A DNA stretch of 64,000 nucleotides from Paraburkholderia bryophila (GTDB lineage: Bacteria; Pseudomonadota; Gammaproteobacteria; Burkholderiales; Burkholderiaceae), in the NCBI RefSeq assembly GCF_003269035.1, contig NZ_QLTK01000020.1:84857-148856 (forward strand), written 5' to 3'. Below the pieces are notes generated by a model. That model saw only the letters and a list, made by a program, of their open reading frames with translations, did not search any database and was not told the origin of the DNA. A program made the position numbers and the translations under genes. This document shows positions 18,599-27,750 of this stretch, piece after piece; positions within the stretch are counted from its first letter, which is position 1, and every line of letters starts with the position of its first letter.

Positions 18599-20764
18599 GT
18601 GCTCCGCCCGTTTGAGTATGAGTGGGACCGCCAAGCGTGGGGCCGCACGATGAGCCGCCTGCCGCAACTTCGCCAAGAGCTGACGCTTAGCGCCGGCGCG
18701 CCCACGCCGGAGGGCGCGCCGACCTGGATGCTGCACGACCCCGCCGCGAACCGTTTTTTCCAGCTTGGCTGGCCGGCCTTCGAGCTGCTGTCGCGCTGGC
18801 CGCTCGACGACGCCAACGCGATCGTCGCCAGTGTGAATCGCGACACGACGCTGACCGTCACGATCGACGACATGGAAGCGCTCGTGCGCATGCTGCAGCA
18901 GCAGAACCTGCTGGTCGCGCGCACCGCGAGCGACGCCGACCGGCTGGCCGCCCGCGCCGAAGCGGGGCGGCTCGGCCAGGCGATGTGGCTGCTCAAGCAC
19001 TACCTGATGATCCGGATTCCGCTGTGGCATCCCATGGCGTTTCTGCGGCGCACCGCGCGCTACGCGTCGTTCGCGTTTCGTCCGGTGTTCTGGATGATGA
19101 TCGCCGCTTGCGCGGTGCTCGGTCTGTTCCTCGTGTCACGCCGCTGGGACGAATTCCTGCATACGTTCCACTCGTATGCGGATCTGCAAGGCCTCGTCGC
19201 GATCGGCATCGCGATCGGCATCGCGAAGGTGCTGCACGAATTCGCGCATGCGTTTACCGCGCAGCGTTACGGCTGCCGCGTGCCGACCATGGGCGTGGCC
19301 TTTCTCGTGATGCTGCCGGTGTTGTACACGGATACCACCGAAGCCTGGAAAGTGCCGAGCCGCGCGAGCCGTCTGCGGATCGGCGCGGCCGGCATGCTGA
19401 GCGAACTCGCGCTCGCCGCCGTGGCGACGCTCGCCTGGAGTCTGCTGCCCGACGGCCCGCTGCGTGCCGGCGCGTTTCTGCTCGCCACCACCACGTGGAT
19501 CGGCACGCTGGCGATCAACGCGAGTCCGTTCATGCGCTTCGACGGCTATTTTTTGCTGTCCGACTGGCTCGATACGCCGAACCTGCACGACCGCGCGTTC
19601 GCGCTCGGCCGCTGGTGGCTGCGCGAATGGCTGTTCGGTCTCGGCGAGCCGCAGCCGGAGCCGTGCTCGCCGTCGCGGCGGCGGTTTCTCGTCGGCTTTG
19701 CGTTTGCAACGTGGTTTTACCGGCTCGCGGTGTTTTTCTCGATCGCGCTGGTCGTGTATCACGCGTTTTTCAAGGTGTTGGGGCTGATGCTGTTTTGCAT
19801 CGAGTTCGGCTGGTTCATCGTGCGGCCGATGTGGCGCGAAACGCTCGCGTGCTGGCAGCGTCGCGCGCAATTGCGCTGGTGCCGGCAGACCCGGCGCAGT
19901 GCGTTGCTCGGCGCGTTGCTGATCGGCTTTCTGGTGGTGCCGTGGCACGCGGGCGTGAGTGCGCCGGCGGTGTTCGGGCCGCAACACGCGCAGGGCCTGT
20001 ACACGGTGGCGGCGGGTTACGTGGCGGCGACGCCGCCGCCCGCCCGGGACGGTCAGACGGTGCAAGCCGGCGAGGTACTCGCGACCATCGTGTCGCCCGA
20101 CCTCGCGTACCGGCTCAAAGCCGCGCAGGCCGAAGAGGCCTTGCTGCGCTGGCAGGTCGAACAGCAGGCCTTCGACGACCGCCTGCGCGAGCAGGGCGTT
20201 GCATTGACGCGGCGCTGGGATGCGGCGCGCCAGACGATCGCGGGATTGCAGGCGGAGATCGGGCAGTTGACGATCCGCGCGCCGTTTGCCGGCACGCTCG
20301 ACGTACCCGGCGACGCGGTCGCGGCCGGCACCTGGCTGCCGCGCGGCGAACGGCTCTACGACGTGATCGGGCCGGGCGGCATCAAGGGCGATGCCTTCGT
20401 CGGCGAAAACGACGTGGGCCGCGTGCGGGCCGGCGAGCCGGCGGTGTTCGTCGCGACGCTCGCGGAAATGCGGCCGGTGCATTGCCGCGTGCAGGCCGTC
20501 GACAAGGTGAACATCGGCGTGCTCGACGAGCCTTCCGTCGCGAGTCAGTATGGCGGTCCGATTCCCGCCGAGCAGGACGCGAAGACGCACCAGCTGGTGC
20601 CGCTGCAGGCGACCTGGCAAGTGCGGATCGACGACTGCGACAGCGGCAGGACGCTGCCGCGGGAGTTGACCGGCAGCGCGTCGCTGGATGGCGGGCGGGA
20701 GAGTTATGCGGGCAAGTGGCTGCGTTCGCTCGTCGCGGTCATGCAGCGGGAAGGCGGCTTTTAG
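18599..20764 (+). CDS. M50 site-2-type metalloprotease with PqqD-like N-terminus and HlyD-like C-terminus
   Basis: A 721-residue polytopic membrane protein. Residues about 20-110 resemble a PqqD-like winged helix. Transmembrane segments follow, carrying HEFAH (His213, Glu214, His217), the zinc motif of site-2 proteases, and NASPFMRFDG with Asp315 as the likely third ligand. After the last membrane helices, residues about 480-650 form a biotinyl-lipoyl/HlyD-like sandwich (RDGQTVQAGEVLATIVSPD ... LTIRAPFAGTLDVPGDAV). The GTG at 18599 is given; ATG 18650 (MSRLPQLRQEL) is an equally plausible start. It is the last gene of the cluster and stands where a type I exporter would have its ABC ATPase. 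Confidence 0.85.
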   Translation: MLRPFEYEWDRQAWGRTMSRLPQLRQELTLSAGAPTPEGAPTWMLHDPAANRFFQLGWPAFELLSRWPLDDANAIVASVNRDTTLTVTIDDMEALVRMLQQQNLLVARTASDADRLAARAEAGRLGQAMWLLKHYLMIRIPLWHPMAFLRRTARYASFAFRPVFWMMIAACAVLGLFLVSRRWDEFLHTFHSYADLQGLVAIGIAIGIAKVLHEFAHAFTAQRYGCRVPTMGVAFLVMLPVLYTDTTEAWKVPSRASRLRIGAAGMLSELALAAVATLAWSLLPDGPLRAGAFLLATTTWIGTLAINASPFMRFDGYFLLSDWLDTPNLHDRAFALGRWWLREWLFGLGEPQPEPCSPSRRRFLVGFAFATWFYRLAVFFSIALVVYHAFFKVLGLMLFCIEFGWFIVRPMWRETLACWQRRAQLRWCRQTRRSALLGALLIGFLVVPWHAGVSAPAVFGPQHAQGLYTVAAGYVAATPPPARDGQTVQAGEVLATIVSPDLAYRLKAAQAEEALLRWQVEQQAFDDRLREQGVALTRRWDAARQTIAGLQAEIGQLTIRAPFAGTLDVPGDAVAAGTWLPRGERLYDVIGPGGIKGDAFVGENDVGRVRAGEPAVFVATLAEMRPVHCRVQAVDKVNIGVLDEPSVASQYGGPIPAEQDAKTHQLVPLQATWQVRIDDCDSGRTLPRELTGSASLDGGRESYAGKWLRSLVAVMQREGGF

Positions 20765-20790
20765 GCGAGCCCCCGCCGCGCGGCGACCGC

Positions 20791-21255
20791 TCAGTTCGGC
20801 GCGGCCACGTTGAACGGCTTGCCCGGTATCCACGCCCACGTGGCCAGCACTTTTGCACCTGCCGGGCCGGCCTTCGTGACGTGGATGACGTTGGCCGGCA
20901 TCCGGTAACTCTCGCCGGCATGCACGACCCGGTCGGACCGGCCGTCCACCTGAACGGTCACTTCCCCTTCCAGCACATAGGCGAGCTCCGGGCCGGTTGC
21001 CTTGTGCCGCGGTTTAGCCGCGTTCGGCGGGAATTCGGCGACACCCATGCCCATCTCTCGTAGAGTGCCTGCCAGGGGGACGCGTTGCAGCACGACGGTG
21101 TCTTTGGCGGGCGGCGGCGCGGCGGGGGTATTGGCTGGGTTGACGGCCTTTGCTTCGGCCGTGTTGGCGGCATTGGCGGCATTGGCCAATTGCAACGGCG
21201 CGCTCAGCGTCATTGCCGCCGTCACGATCGACGCCAAACAAAACACGCGGCTCAT
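20791..21255 (-). CDS. Exported cupin-domain protein
   Basis: A 154-residue protein with a signal peptide (MSRVFCLASIVTAAMTLSAP...). The cupin fold is visible as GPELAYVLEGEVTVQVDG followed by HAGESYRMPANVIHVTKAG, with His residues placed to bind a metal. The start at 21255 is set by AAAGGAG seven bases upstream. It lies 17 nt after the beta-lactamase stop on the same strand, so the two are probably co-transcribed. Function is not known; it may bind or process a small ligand in the periplasm. Confidence 0.82.
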   Translation of the reverse strand: MSRVFCLASIVTAAMTLSAPLQLANAANAANTAEAKAVNPANTPAAPPPAKDTVVLQRVPLAGTLREMGMGVAEFPPNAAKPRHKATGPELAYVLEGEVTVQVDGRSDRVVHAGESYRMPANVIHVTKAGPAGAKVLATWAWIPGKPFNVAAPN

Positions 21256-21272
21256 GGCGATTCTCCTTTTCA

Positions 21273-22463
21273 TCAACGCGCGCCGGCAGCGCCGAGCGCC
21301 GTCAGAATCCGATGCGCGACGGTGACACGATCCTCGATCGGTACGTTCTTGTTCGCCAGCATCACGATCCCGAGCTGCTTGCCAGGAATAAACGCGACGT
21401 ACGTGCCGAAGCCGTTCGTCGAACCGGTCTTGTTGATCCACACATCCTGCTGCGGCGCGAGCGGCGGCTCGATGGCGGTGACGGGTGTCGCTTTCATCGT
21501 CATCGTTGCGGAGTTGCCTTCGAGCAGGGTCTTCAGCGTCACCGGATACGCGTACTGTTCCCAGATCAGGTCCTGAGTCATCACGCCCGCCGTGAAGTAA
21601 CCGGTATGCGTCGCCGTGATCGCGCGTTGCCACGCTGGGTCGATCCGCACGAGGTTCATGTTTGCTTGCAGGAAGCGCGTCAGGTCGGTGGCCGTCGTCT
21701 TGACGCCGTACGCCTCGGCGGATAACACGCCGGGCGCGACGCGGATCGGCGCGCCGTCCTTTTTGTAGCCTTGCGCGTAGTCCGGCATGCGGGCCTGCGG
21801 TACATCGATATAGCTGTGCTTCAGGCCGAGCGCGGGGAACAGGCGCTGCTGCATCAACGGCGTGAACGCGTCGCCCATGCTTTTGGCCGCGATCAGTCCG
21901 AGCGTGCCGATGCCGGGATTCGAATACGTTCGGCAAGTGCCCGGCGTACAGCCCGGTTTCCATGCCTTGAGGTAGCGCAGAAACTGCGCGTCGTTCTGGA
22001 TCTCGTCGGGCACTTGCAACGGCAGCACGCCGGGCGTATGCGTGCCCAGATTGACGAGGCTCACGTTGCCGAACGGACTGCCTTGCAGCGACGGCAGATA
22101 TTGGCTCGTCCTGTCGGACAGCGACAGCTTGCCGCTGACCTGCGCATAAGACGCCAGCGTCGCCGTGAAGGTCTTGCTGACGGAGCCGATCTCGAACAGC
22201 GTGTCTTGCGTGACCGGCTTGCCGGTTTCCGTCGACGCCACGCCGTAATTGAACACGTAAGGCTGACCCGCGACGATCACGCCGACCGCCATGCCGCGTA
22301 CGCCGTCTTTGGTCATGAGCGGTTGAATCGCGGCGTCGACGGTGTGCTGGATCGTGGCGCGCGAGGTGTCGGCGGCGGCGTACGTTGTCGTGGCGATCGC
22401 GCACAGGGCGGTGAATAAGAGCGGTGCGATCGTCGTGATGGGAGTGAGAGGGCGGAGCTTCAT
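21273..22463 (-). CDS. ampC: Class C beta-lactamase
   Basis: Periplasmic serine beta-lactamase of 396 residues with a signal peptide (to about residue 31). All three class C motifs are present: SVSK with nucleophile Ser94 and Lys97, YSN at 180-182, and KTG at 345-347. Length fits AmpC. No ampR gene adjoins it, so expression control is not evident here; the upstream neighbour is a divergent GH18-like lipoprotein. The frame is intact and the enzyme is expected to be active on cephalosporins, but substrate range cannot be read from sequence. Confidence 0.94.
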   Translation of the reverse strand: MKLRPLTPITTIAPLLFTALCAIATTTYAAADTSRATIQHTVDAAIQPLMTKDGVRGMAVGVIVAGQPYVFNYGVASTETGKPVTQDTLFEIGSVSKTFTATLASYAQVSGKLSLSDRTSQYLPSLQGSPFGNVSLVNLGTHTPGVLPLQVPDEIQNDAQFLRYLKAWKPGCTPGTCRTYSNPGIGTLGLIAAKSMGDAFTPLMQQRLFPALGLKHSYIDVPQARMPDYAQGYKKDGAPIRVAPGVLSAEAYGVKTTATDLTRFLQANMNLVRIDPAWQRAITATHTGYFTAGVMTQDLIWEQYAYPVTLKTLLEGNSATMTMKATPVTAIEPPLAPQQDVWINKTGSTNGFGTYVAFIPGKQLGIVMLANKNVPIEDRVTVAHRILTALGAAGAR

Positions 22464-22764
22464 TTGCGTCGTTTCCTTGAATATCGGCCAGGCCGCACTA
22501 TCCGACTTTTACGGTTGGCTGACAATCGACGATATGTTGCGCGAGGGTAAAGAAAATCTTGTGGGCGAAGCGGCCACGTCGATTTCGGATCGGCTCGATC
22601 CGGTTCCAGATAACACGCCTTTACCTCTCTATCTGAACAGGTGTTTTCCCCGAGGGAATTACTAAGCTGCCTGTGTGCCATTTCTGGCTATTCAGCATGC
22701 CGGACGGGTAGAACGACCCGTTATTGAAAATGGCTAAAAATCGATTCTCACTCAGGAGAAAACC
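22464..22764. other. Divergent intergenic region ampC / GH18-like gene
   Basis: About 300 nt between divergent genes, so promoters for both must lie here. The only clear signal is CAGGAG at 22753-22758 for the TTG-started lipoprotein gene. No operator is obvious. Confidence 0.5.
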
Positions 22765-23817
22765 TTGAAAGCCAACTTTATAAGAGGCATAGCGGCCGGT
22801 CTCGTGTGTGCCGTGATCGCGGCATGCGGCGGAGGTACTTCGGATCCGGCAGGTATCAGTCAAAAGAAAATGTCCAATGTCGCGGCTGCGGCAAAGGGAT
22901 TCATTTTCAGCCCGTACAAAGATCTCACGATCAACATGAACTGGAACACGAATGTGATTTCCACCAACGTGACGGGGTCCTTGCAACCCATCCTGAACGT
23001 GATGCCGGGCAAACTCAATACGCTGACCTGGGCATTCGCCACCGGCGAATGCGGCAGCGAAAACTGGGCCGGCCTGACGCCTTCGCAGGTGGCGGGGTCG
23101 AACGTTCAGGCGGCGGTTAATGCGGGCAAAAGCTATATCGTTTCCACCGGCGGCGCGGCAGGCTCGTTCACCTGTGGCTCGGATGCCGGCTTCAGCAAGT
23201 TTATCCAGACCTATTATTCAGCCAATATGCTGGGTGTCGATTTCGACATTGAAGCGGGCCAAAGTCAGGGCGATATCAACAACCTGATCCAGCGTGTGAT
23301 CGTTGCGCAAAGAACCTATCCCAACCTGCGTTTCAGCTTCACGATCGCGACATTGGGCGGTAATTCGCCGCAAAGTCTGGGCGATACGGGCGTCATGGTC
23401 ATGAACGCCATTCAGGCCGCCGGTCTGACGAATTACACGATCAACCTGATGACGATGGACTACGGCAGCGCCATTGCGGGCAATTGCGTGGTGGGCAGTA
23501 GCGGTTCGTGCGACATGGGGCAATCGGCGGTTCAGGCGGCGATCAATCTGCACGGCTATTACGGCGTGCCGTATAGCCAGATAGAACTGACGCCGATGAT
23601 CGGCGGCAACGATACGCAAGACGAGGTCTTTACCACGGCCGACGTCGCCACCGTATCCGCATTCGCCACACAGAACGGCCTGGCCGGCGTGCATTTCTGG
23701 TCGTTCGATCGCGACAACGACTGCGCGCCCGGCTACGCGTCGCCCACCTGCAATAGTTATGGCCAGGCGGGCACGTTGGGCTTTACCAATCAGTTCATCG
23801 CCCAGTTAGGCCTTTGA
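22765..23817 (+). CDS. GH18 chitinase-like lipoprotein
   Basis: A 350-residue exported protein. Translation probably begins at TTG 22765, with CAGGAG seven bases before; no ATG fits the leader. The lipobox ends in Cys21 (VIAACGGG). The segment LGVDFDIE holds Asp159, Asp161 and Glu163 of the GH18 DxxDxDxE motif, with the first Asp replaced by Leu156. YIVSTGG and the late VHFWSFDRDNDC also fit a chitinase-like barrel. Catalysis on chitin or a related glycan is plausible because the acid Glu is kept; a binding-only role is possible. Confidence 0.8.
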   Translation: MKANFIRGIAAGLVCAVIAACGGGTSDPAGISQKKMSNVAAAAKGFIFSPYKDLTINMNWNTNVISTNVTGSLQPILNVMPGKLNTLTWAFATGECGSENWAGLTPSQVAGSNVQAAVNAGKSYIVSTGGAAGSFTCGSDAGFSKFIQTYYSANMLGVDFDIEAGQSQGDINNLIQRVIVAQRTYPNLRFSFTIATLGGNSPQSLGDTGVMVMNAIQAAGLTNYTINLMTMDYGSAIAGNCVVGSSGSCDMGQSAVQAAINLHGYYGVPYSQIELTPMIGGNDTQDEVFTTADVATVSAFATQNGLAGVHFWSFDRDNDCAPGYASPTCNSYGQAGTLGFTNQFIAQLGL

Positions 23818-23845
23818 GCGACGCGAGCGCGGCGATTGCGGCGAG

Positions 23846-23869
23846 GGCGGCGGCGCTCACACCGCCGCC
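23846..23869. terminator. GC hairpin between convergent genes
   Basis: GGCGGCGG at 23846-23853 pairs with CCGCCGCC at 23862-23869 around an 8-nt loop that includes the betA stop codon. There is no T tract, so it may only slow convergent transcription. Confidence 0.3.
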
Positions 23870-25545
23870 GTGGCCTCGCGTTTTCTCGAGGGCGCGCCGT
23901 TCGCGACGAAGTAGGGCGTCTCGACGCGCGCCAACGCCTGCCGCCCGCGAATCCGGTCGGCGATTTTCTCCGCGAGCATGATGGTCGGGGCGTTCAGATT
24001 GCCCGTCGTGATGAGCGGCATGATCGACGCGTCGACCACACGCAGCGCCTCCATGCCGTGGACGCGACCCTCGTTGTCCACCACCGCCATGTCGTCATAG
24101 CCCATCTTGCACGAGCATGACGGATGAAACGCCGTCTCCGCGCGCATGCGCACGAAGGCGTCGAGCTGTTCGTCGGTGCTCAGTTCGGCGCCGGGGTTCA
24201 GCTCGCGGCCGCGATAACGCTCGAGCGCCGGTTGCCGCATGATTTCGCGCGTGATCCGGATGCCGTCGCGGAACTCGCGCCAGTCGAGCGGATCGGCCAT
24301 GTAGTTGAACAGGATGCTCGGATGCGCGTTCGGATCGCGCGAAGCGAGCTTCACGCGGCCGCGGCTCGGCGAACGCATTGAGCCGACATGGGCCTGAAAG
24401 CCGTGCATCCTGATCGCATTCGAGCCGTTGTAATTGATCGCGACCGGCAGGAAGTGATACTGGATGTTCGGCCACAAATCGTCGTCGCGCGTGCGGATAA
24501 AGCCGCCTGCTTCGAACTGGTTGCTCGCGCCGATACCCGTGCCGTTCAGCATCCATTCGAGGCCGATGCCGGGCTGGTTCCACCATTGCAACGCGGGGTA
24601 AAGCGATACGGGCTCCTTGCACTCGTACTGGATGTACATCTCCAGATGGTCCTGCAGGTTTTCGCCGACGCCGGGCAGATCGTGCACGAGCGGCACGTCG
24701 AGTTCGCGCAGCCATGTGGATCGGCCCACGCCGGAGCGCTGCAACAGTTGCGGGGAGGCAATCGCGCCGCTGCACACCAGCACTTCGCGGCGCGCCTGCG
24801 CGTTCACCGCCTTGCCGTGATGCAGATAGGTCACGCCGACCGCCCGCTTGCCGGAGAACAGCACGCGATCGGTCACCGCATGCGTGACGATGGTCAGATT
24901 CGGCCGCGTCTTTGCGCGATCCAGATAGCCGCGTGCCGTGCTCGAACGCCGGCCGTTGGCGGTGACCGTGCGGTCCATCGGGCCGAAGCCTTCCTGCTGG
25001 TAGCCGTTCAGATCGTTGGTGCGGGCAAAGCCGGCCTGGACGCCGGCTTCGACCATCGCGGCGAATAGCGGATTGTTGCCGGGCTTGCTGGTGGTGACAT
25101 GCACCGGCCCGTCGCCGCCGTGGTACGCATTCGCGCCGGCGTCGCGCGTTTCGGCCTTGCGGAAATACGGCAGGCAATCCAGATAGGTCCAGTTTTCCAG
25201 ACCCGGGCGGGTGGCCCAGCCGTCGTAATCGAGCGCATTGCCGCGGATGTAGCACATGCCGTTGATCAGCGACGAGCCGCCGAGCCCCTTGCCGCGGCCG
25301 CATTCCATGCGGCGGTTGTTCATATGCGGCTCGGGGTCCGTTTCGTACGCCCAGTTGTAGCGGCGGCCTTGCAGCGGATAAGCGAGCGCAGCCGGCATTT
25401 GCGTGCGGAAATCGAAGCGGTAGTCGGGACCGCCCGCTTCGAGCAGCAGCACGCTCACGTCCGCGTCTTCAGTGAGGCGCGACGCGAGCACGTTGCCCGC
25501 CGAACCCGCACCGACGACGATGTAGTCGTATTCGTTCGAAGCCAT
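23857..25545 (-). CDS. betA: Choline dehydrogenase
   Basis: Oxidises choline to betaine aldehyde, and can carry on to glycine betaine, passing electrons to the respiratory chain. It is a 562-residue GMC oxidoreductase with the FAD motif VVGAGSAGNVLASRL at the N-terminus, GKGLGGSSLINGM near residue 85, and the C-terminal active-site His in FHPSCSCKMG. GAGGAG precedes the ATG. It is the last gene of a betI-betB-betA operon, 14 nt after betB. Confidence 0.95.
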   Translation of the reverse strand: MASNEYDYIVVGAGSAGNVLASRLTEDADVSVLLLEAGGPDYRFDFRTQMPAALAYPLQGRRYNWAYETDPEPHMNNRRMECGRGKGLGGSSLINGMCYIRGNALDYDGWATRPGLENWTYLDCLPYFRKAETRDAGANAYHGGDGPVHVTTSKPGNNPLFAAMVEAGVQAGFARTNDLNGYQQEGFGPMDRTVTANGRRSSTARGYLDRAKTRPNLTIVTHAVTDRVLFSGKRAVGVTYLHHGKAVNAQARREVLVCSGAIASPQLLQRSGVGRSTWLRELDVPLVHDLPGVGENLQDHLEMYIQYECKEPVSLYPALQWWNQPGIGLEWMLNGTGIGASNQFEAGGFIRTRDDDLWPNIQYHFLPVAINYNGSNAIRMHGFQAHVGSMRSPSRGRVKLASRDPNAHPSILFNYMADPLDWREFRDGIRITREIMRQPALERYRGRELNPGAELSTDEQLDAFVRMRAETAFHPSCSCKMGYDDMAVVDNEGRVHGMEALRVVDASIMPLITTGNLNAPTIMLAEKIADRIRGRQALARVETPYFVANGAPSRKREATAAV

Positions 25546-25559
25546 CGCGTTTCTCCTCG

Positions 25560-27029
25560 TCAGAACACCGGTTGATAGGGGCCGAGTTCGACCTGCACGG
25601 ACTTGAGGCGCGTGTAGTGTTCGAGCGTGGTCATGCCGTTTTCGCGGCCGACGCCCGACTGCTTATAGCCGCCCACCGGCATTTCGGCGGGCGACTCGCC
25701 CCACGTATTGATCCAGCAGATGCCCGCTTCGAGCCGATGAATCACGCGATGCGCGCGCGCCAGGTTCTCGGTCACGACGCCCGCGGCGAGTCCGTACGCG
25801 GTGTGGTTCGCGCGCTCGACGGCCTCGTCTTCGTCGTTGAAAACGAGCAGACTCATGACGGGCCCGAAGATCTCCTCACGCACGATACGCATCTCGTCGC
25901 GGCAGTCGGCGAACACGGTGGGCTCGACGTACTGGCCATGCCCGAAATGACCCTTGGTGAGTCGCCGGCCGCCCGCGATCAGCCGCGCGCCTTCCTGCAC
26001 GCCGCTTTCTATATAGCCCAGCACCTTCTGCAATTGCGCGGCGCTGACCAGCGGGCCGAAGTTGGTGTGCGGATCGTCAGGCGCGCCCACCCGAATGCGT
26101 TTGACCCGCGCCAGCACGAGCGTTTCGAAGCGCTCCATCACGCTGCGTTGCACGAACACGCGCGTGCCGTTGGTGCAGACCTGGCCGGCGCTGAAGAAGT
26201 TGGCGCTCATCGCGATGTCGGCGGCGCGTTCGAGGTTGGCGTCGTCGAACACGAGCAAGGGCGACTTGCCGCCGAGTTCCATCGTCACCTCTTTCAGCGA
26301 CGAAGCGCCGGCGAGGGACATCACTTTCTTGCCGGTCTCCACGCCGCCGGTAAACGAAATCTTCTCGATGTCCGGATGCGCGGCGAGCATGGCGCCCACC
26401 CGGCCGTCGCCCTGCACGACGTTGAAGACGCCGGCCGGTAGGCCAGCTTCGGTGTAGATCTCGGCGAGTTTCAACGCCGACAGCGGGGTGATTTCGCTCG
26501 GCTTGAAAATCATCGCATTGCCGGCCGCGAGGGCGGGCGCCGACTTCCAGCACGCAATCTGGATCGGGTAATTCCACGCGCCGATGCCCGCGCAGACGCC
26601 CAACGGCTCGCGCCGTGTATAAACGAACGACGACGGCCGCAGCGGGATCTGCTGCCCCTCGATCGCGGTGGCGAGCCCTGCGTAGTACTCGATCACGTCA
26701 GCGCCGGTGACGATGTCCACGGCTTGCGTTTCCGCGATCGGCTTGCCGGTGTCGCGTGTTTCGAGCGCGGCGAGTTCGTCGTTGCGCTCGCGCAATAGCT
26801 CGACCGCGCGGCGCAGAATCCGCGAGCGTTGCATGGCCGTAAGCGCGGCCCATTCGATTTGGCCCTCGCGCGCGGATCGCACCGCACGGTCGACGTCCGC
26901 AGCCGACGCCTGTTGCACCGTGGCGAGCGTTTCGCCGGTCGCGGGATCGAGCGTGTCGAAGGTTTCTCCGCCGGTCGCGTCGACGTAGTCGCCGCCGATA
27001 TAGAGACGTTGGGTTGCGAATACCGCCAT
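25560..27029 (-). CDS. betB: Betaine aldehyde dehydrogenase
   Basis: NAD(P)-dependent oxidation of betaine aldehyde to glycine betaine in the cytoplasm. The 489-residue protein has the aldehyde dehydrogenase catalytic Glu251 in ELGGKSP and Cys285 in FSAGQVCTNGTR, plus the cofactor-binding FTGGVETGKK. AAGGAG lies seven bases before the ATG. It sits between betI and betA on the same strand with short gaps. Confidence 0.95.
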   Translation of the reverse strand: MAVFATQRLYIGGDYVDATGGETFDTLDPATGETLATVQQASAADVDRAVRSAREGQIEWAALTAMQRSRILRRAVELLRERNDELAALETRDTGKPIAETQAVDIVTGADVIEYYAGLATAIEGQQIPLRPSSFVYTRREPLGVCAGIGAWNYPIQIACWKSAPALAAGNAMIFKPSEITPLSALKLAEIYTEAGLPAGVFNVVQGDGRVGAMLAAHPDIEKISFTGGVETGKKVMSLAGASSLKEVTMELGGKSPLLVFDDANLERAADIAMSANFFSAGQVCTNGTRVFVQRSVMERFETLVLARVKRIRVGAPDDPHTNFGPLVSAAQLQKVLGYIESGVQEGARLIAGGRRLTKGHFGHGQYVEPTVFADCRDEMRIVREEIFGPVMSLLVFNDEDEAVERANHTAYGLAAGVVTENLARAHRVIHRLEAGICWINTWGESPAEMPVGGYKQSGVGRENGMTTLEHYTRLKSVQVELGPYQPVF

Positions 27030-27059
27030 GACTTGCTCCTTGCTGAAGAGTGGACTGGT

Positions 27060-27647
27060 CTAGGCGCTTGCCGCCAGCACCAGATCGATATATTCATTGG
27101 CCACGCGCAGCGCCGCTCGGGTGTCGAACGGTTCGCCCGACAACGCGCCGCGCAGCCACAAGCCGTCGATCAGCGCCGCGAGGCCGCTGGCCGCGCGGCG
27201 TGCCGCCGGACGCGGCAGCGCTTTCGAAAAATCCGCGCACAGGTTCGAGTTCAGCCGCCGCGTGTTGACATACTGCAAGCGCCGCAATGCCGGCTTGTGC
27301 ATGCTTTCGGACCAGAACGCGAGCCAGGTTTTCATCACCGGCCCGCTGGTTTGCTCCGCGTCGAAATTGGCGGCAACCACCGCGCGCAGTTTCGAGCGCG
27401 GGTCGGCCCTCGCAGCCCGGCGGCGGCGCGACGTGGCTTGCCACAGATCGCGCAATACGTGCCGCATGGTGGCTTCGAGCAGCCCGTCCTTGTCGCCGAA
27501 ATAGTGACTGACGATGCCGGTGGAAATGCTCGCGCGCTGCGCCACGGAAGCGAGCGTGGCGCCCGCGAGACCGGTCTGGTCGATCGTGAGCAGGGTGGCG
27601 TCGATCAACTGCGCGCGACGGATTTCGCGCATTCCGAGTTTGGGCAT
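27060..27647 (-). CDS. betI: TetR-family repressor of choline oxidation genes
   Basis: A 195-residue repressor that in relatives releases the bet promoter when choline is present. The start at 27647 (MPKLGMREIRRAQLIDATL) matches BetI family N-termini; a longer frame to 27749 would run into the operator. The helix-turn-helix is LASVAQRASISTGIVSHYF. It heads betI-betB-betA, and an inverted repeat about 90 nt upstream is the probable autoregulatory site. Confidence 0.94.
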   Translation of the reverse strand: MPKLGMREIRRAQLIDATLLTIDQTGLAGATLASVAQRASISTGIVSHYFGDKDGLLEATMRHVLRDLWQATSRRRRAARADPRSKLRAVVAANFDAEQTSGPVMKTWLAFWSESMHKPALRRLQYVNTRRLNSNLCADFSKALPRPAARRAASGLAALIDGLWLRGALSGEPFDTRAALRVANEYIDLVLAASA

Positions 27648-27736
27648 GGCGCTGACGGTCATGGTGCAAAAGGCGGGCAAGCGGCGCGGGCGTGTCGTTC
27701 GCCGACCCGTTGGATGGGCCATGTTAGTTTTTTTAT

Positions 27737-27750
27737 ATTGAACGGTCAAT
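27737..27750. promoter_or_regulatory. Probable BetI operator
   Basis: ATTGA (27737-27741) and TCAAT (27746-27750) form a perfect inverted repeat with a 4-nt spacer, followed by CAAT and an A tract, in AT-rich sequence just upstream of betI. Known BetI sites have similar TTGA/TCAA symmetry. It also lies upstream of the divergent fdhA gene. Confidence 0.65.

Noticed and set aside
22342..22665. 107-residue plus-strand ORF upstream of the GH18-like gene
   Set aside because: It overlaps the start of ampC in antisense, and its latter half has no codon bias.
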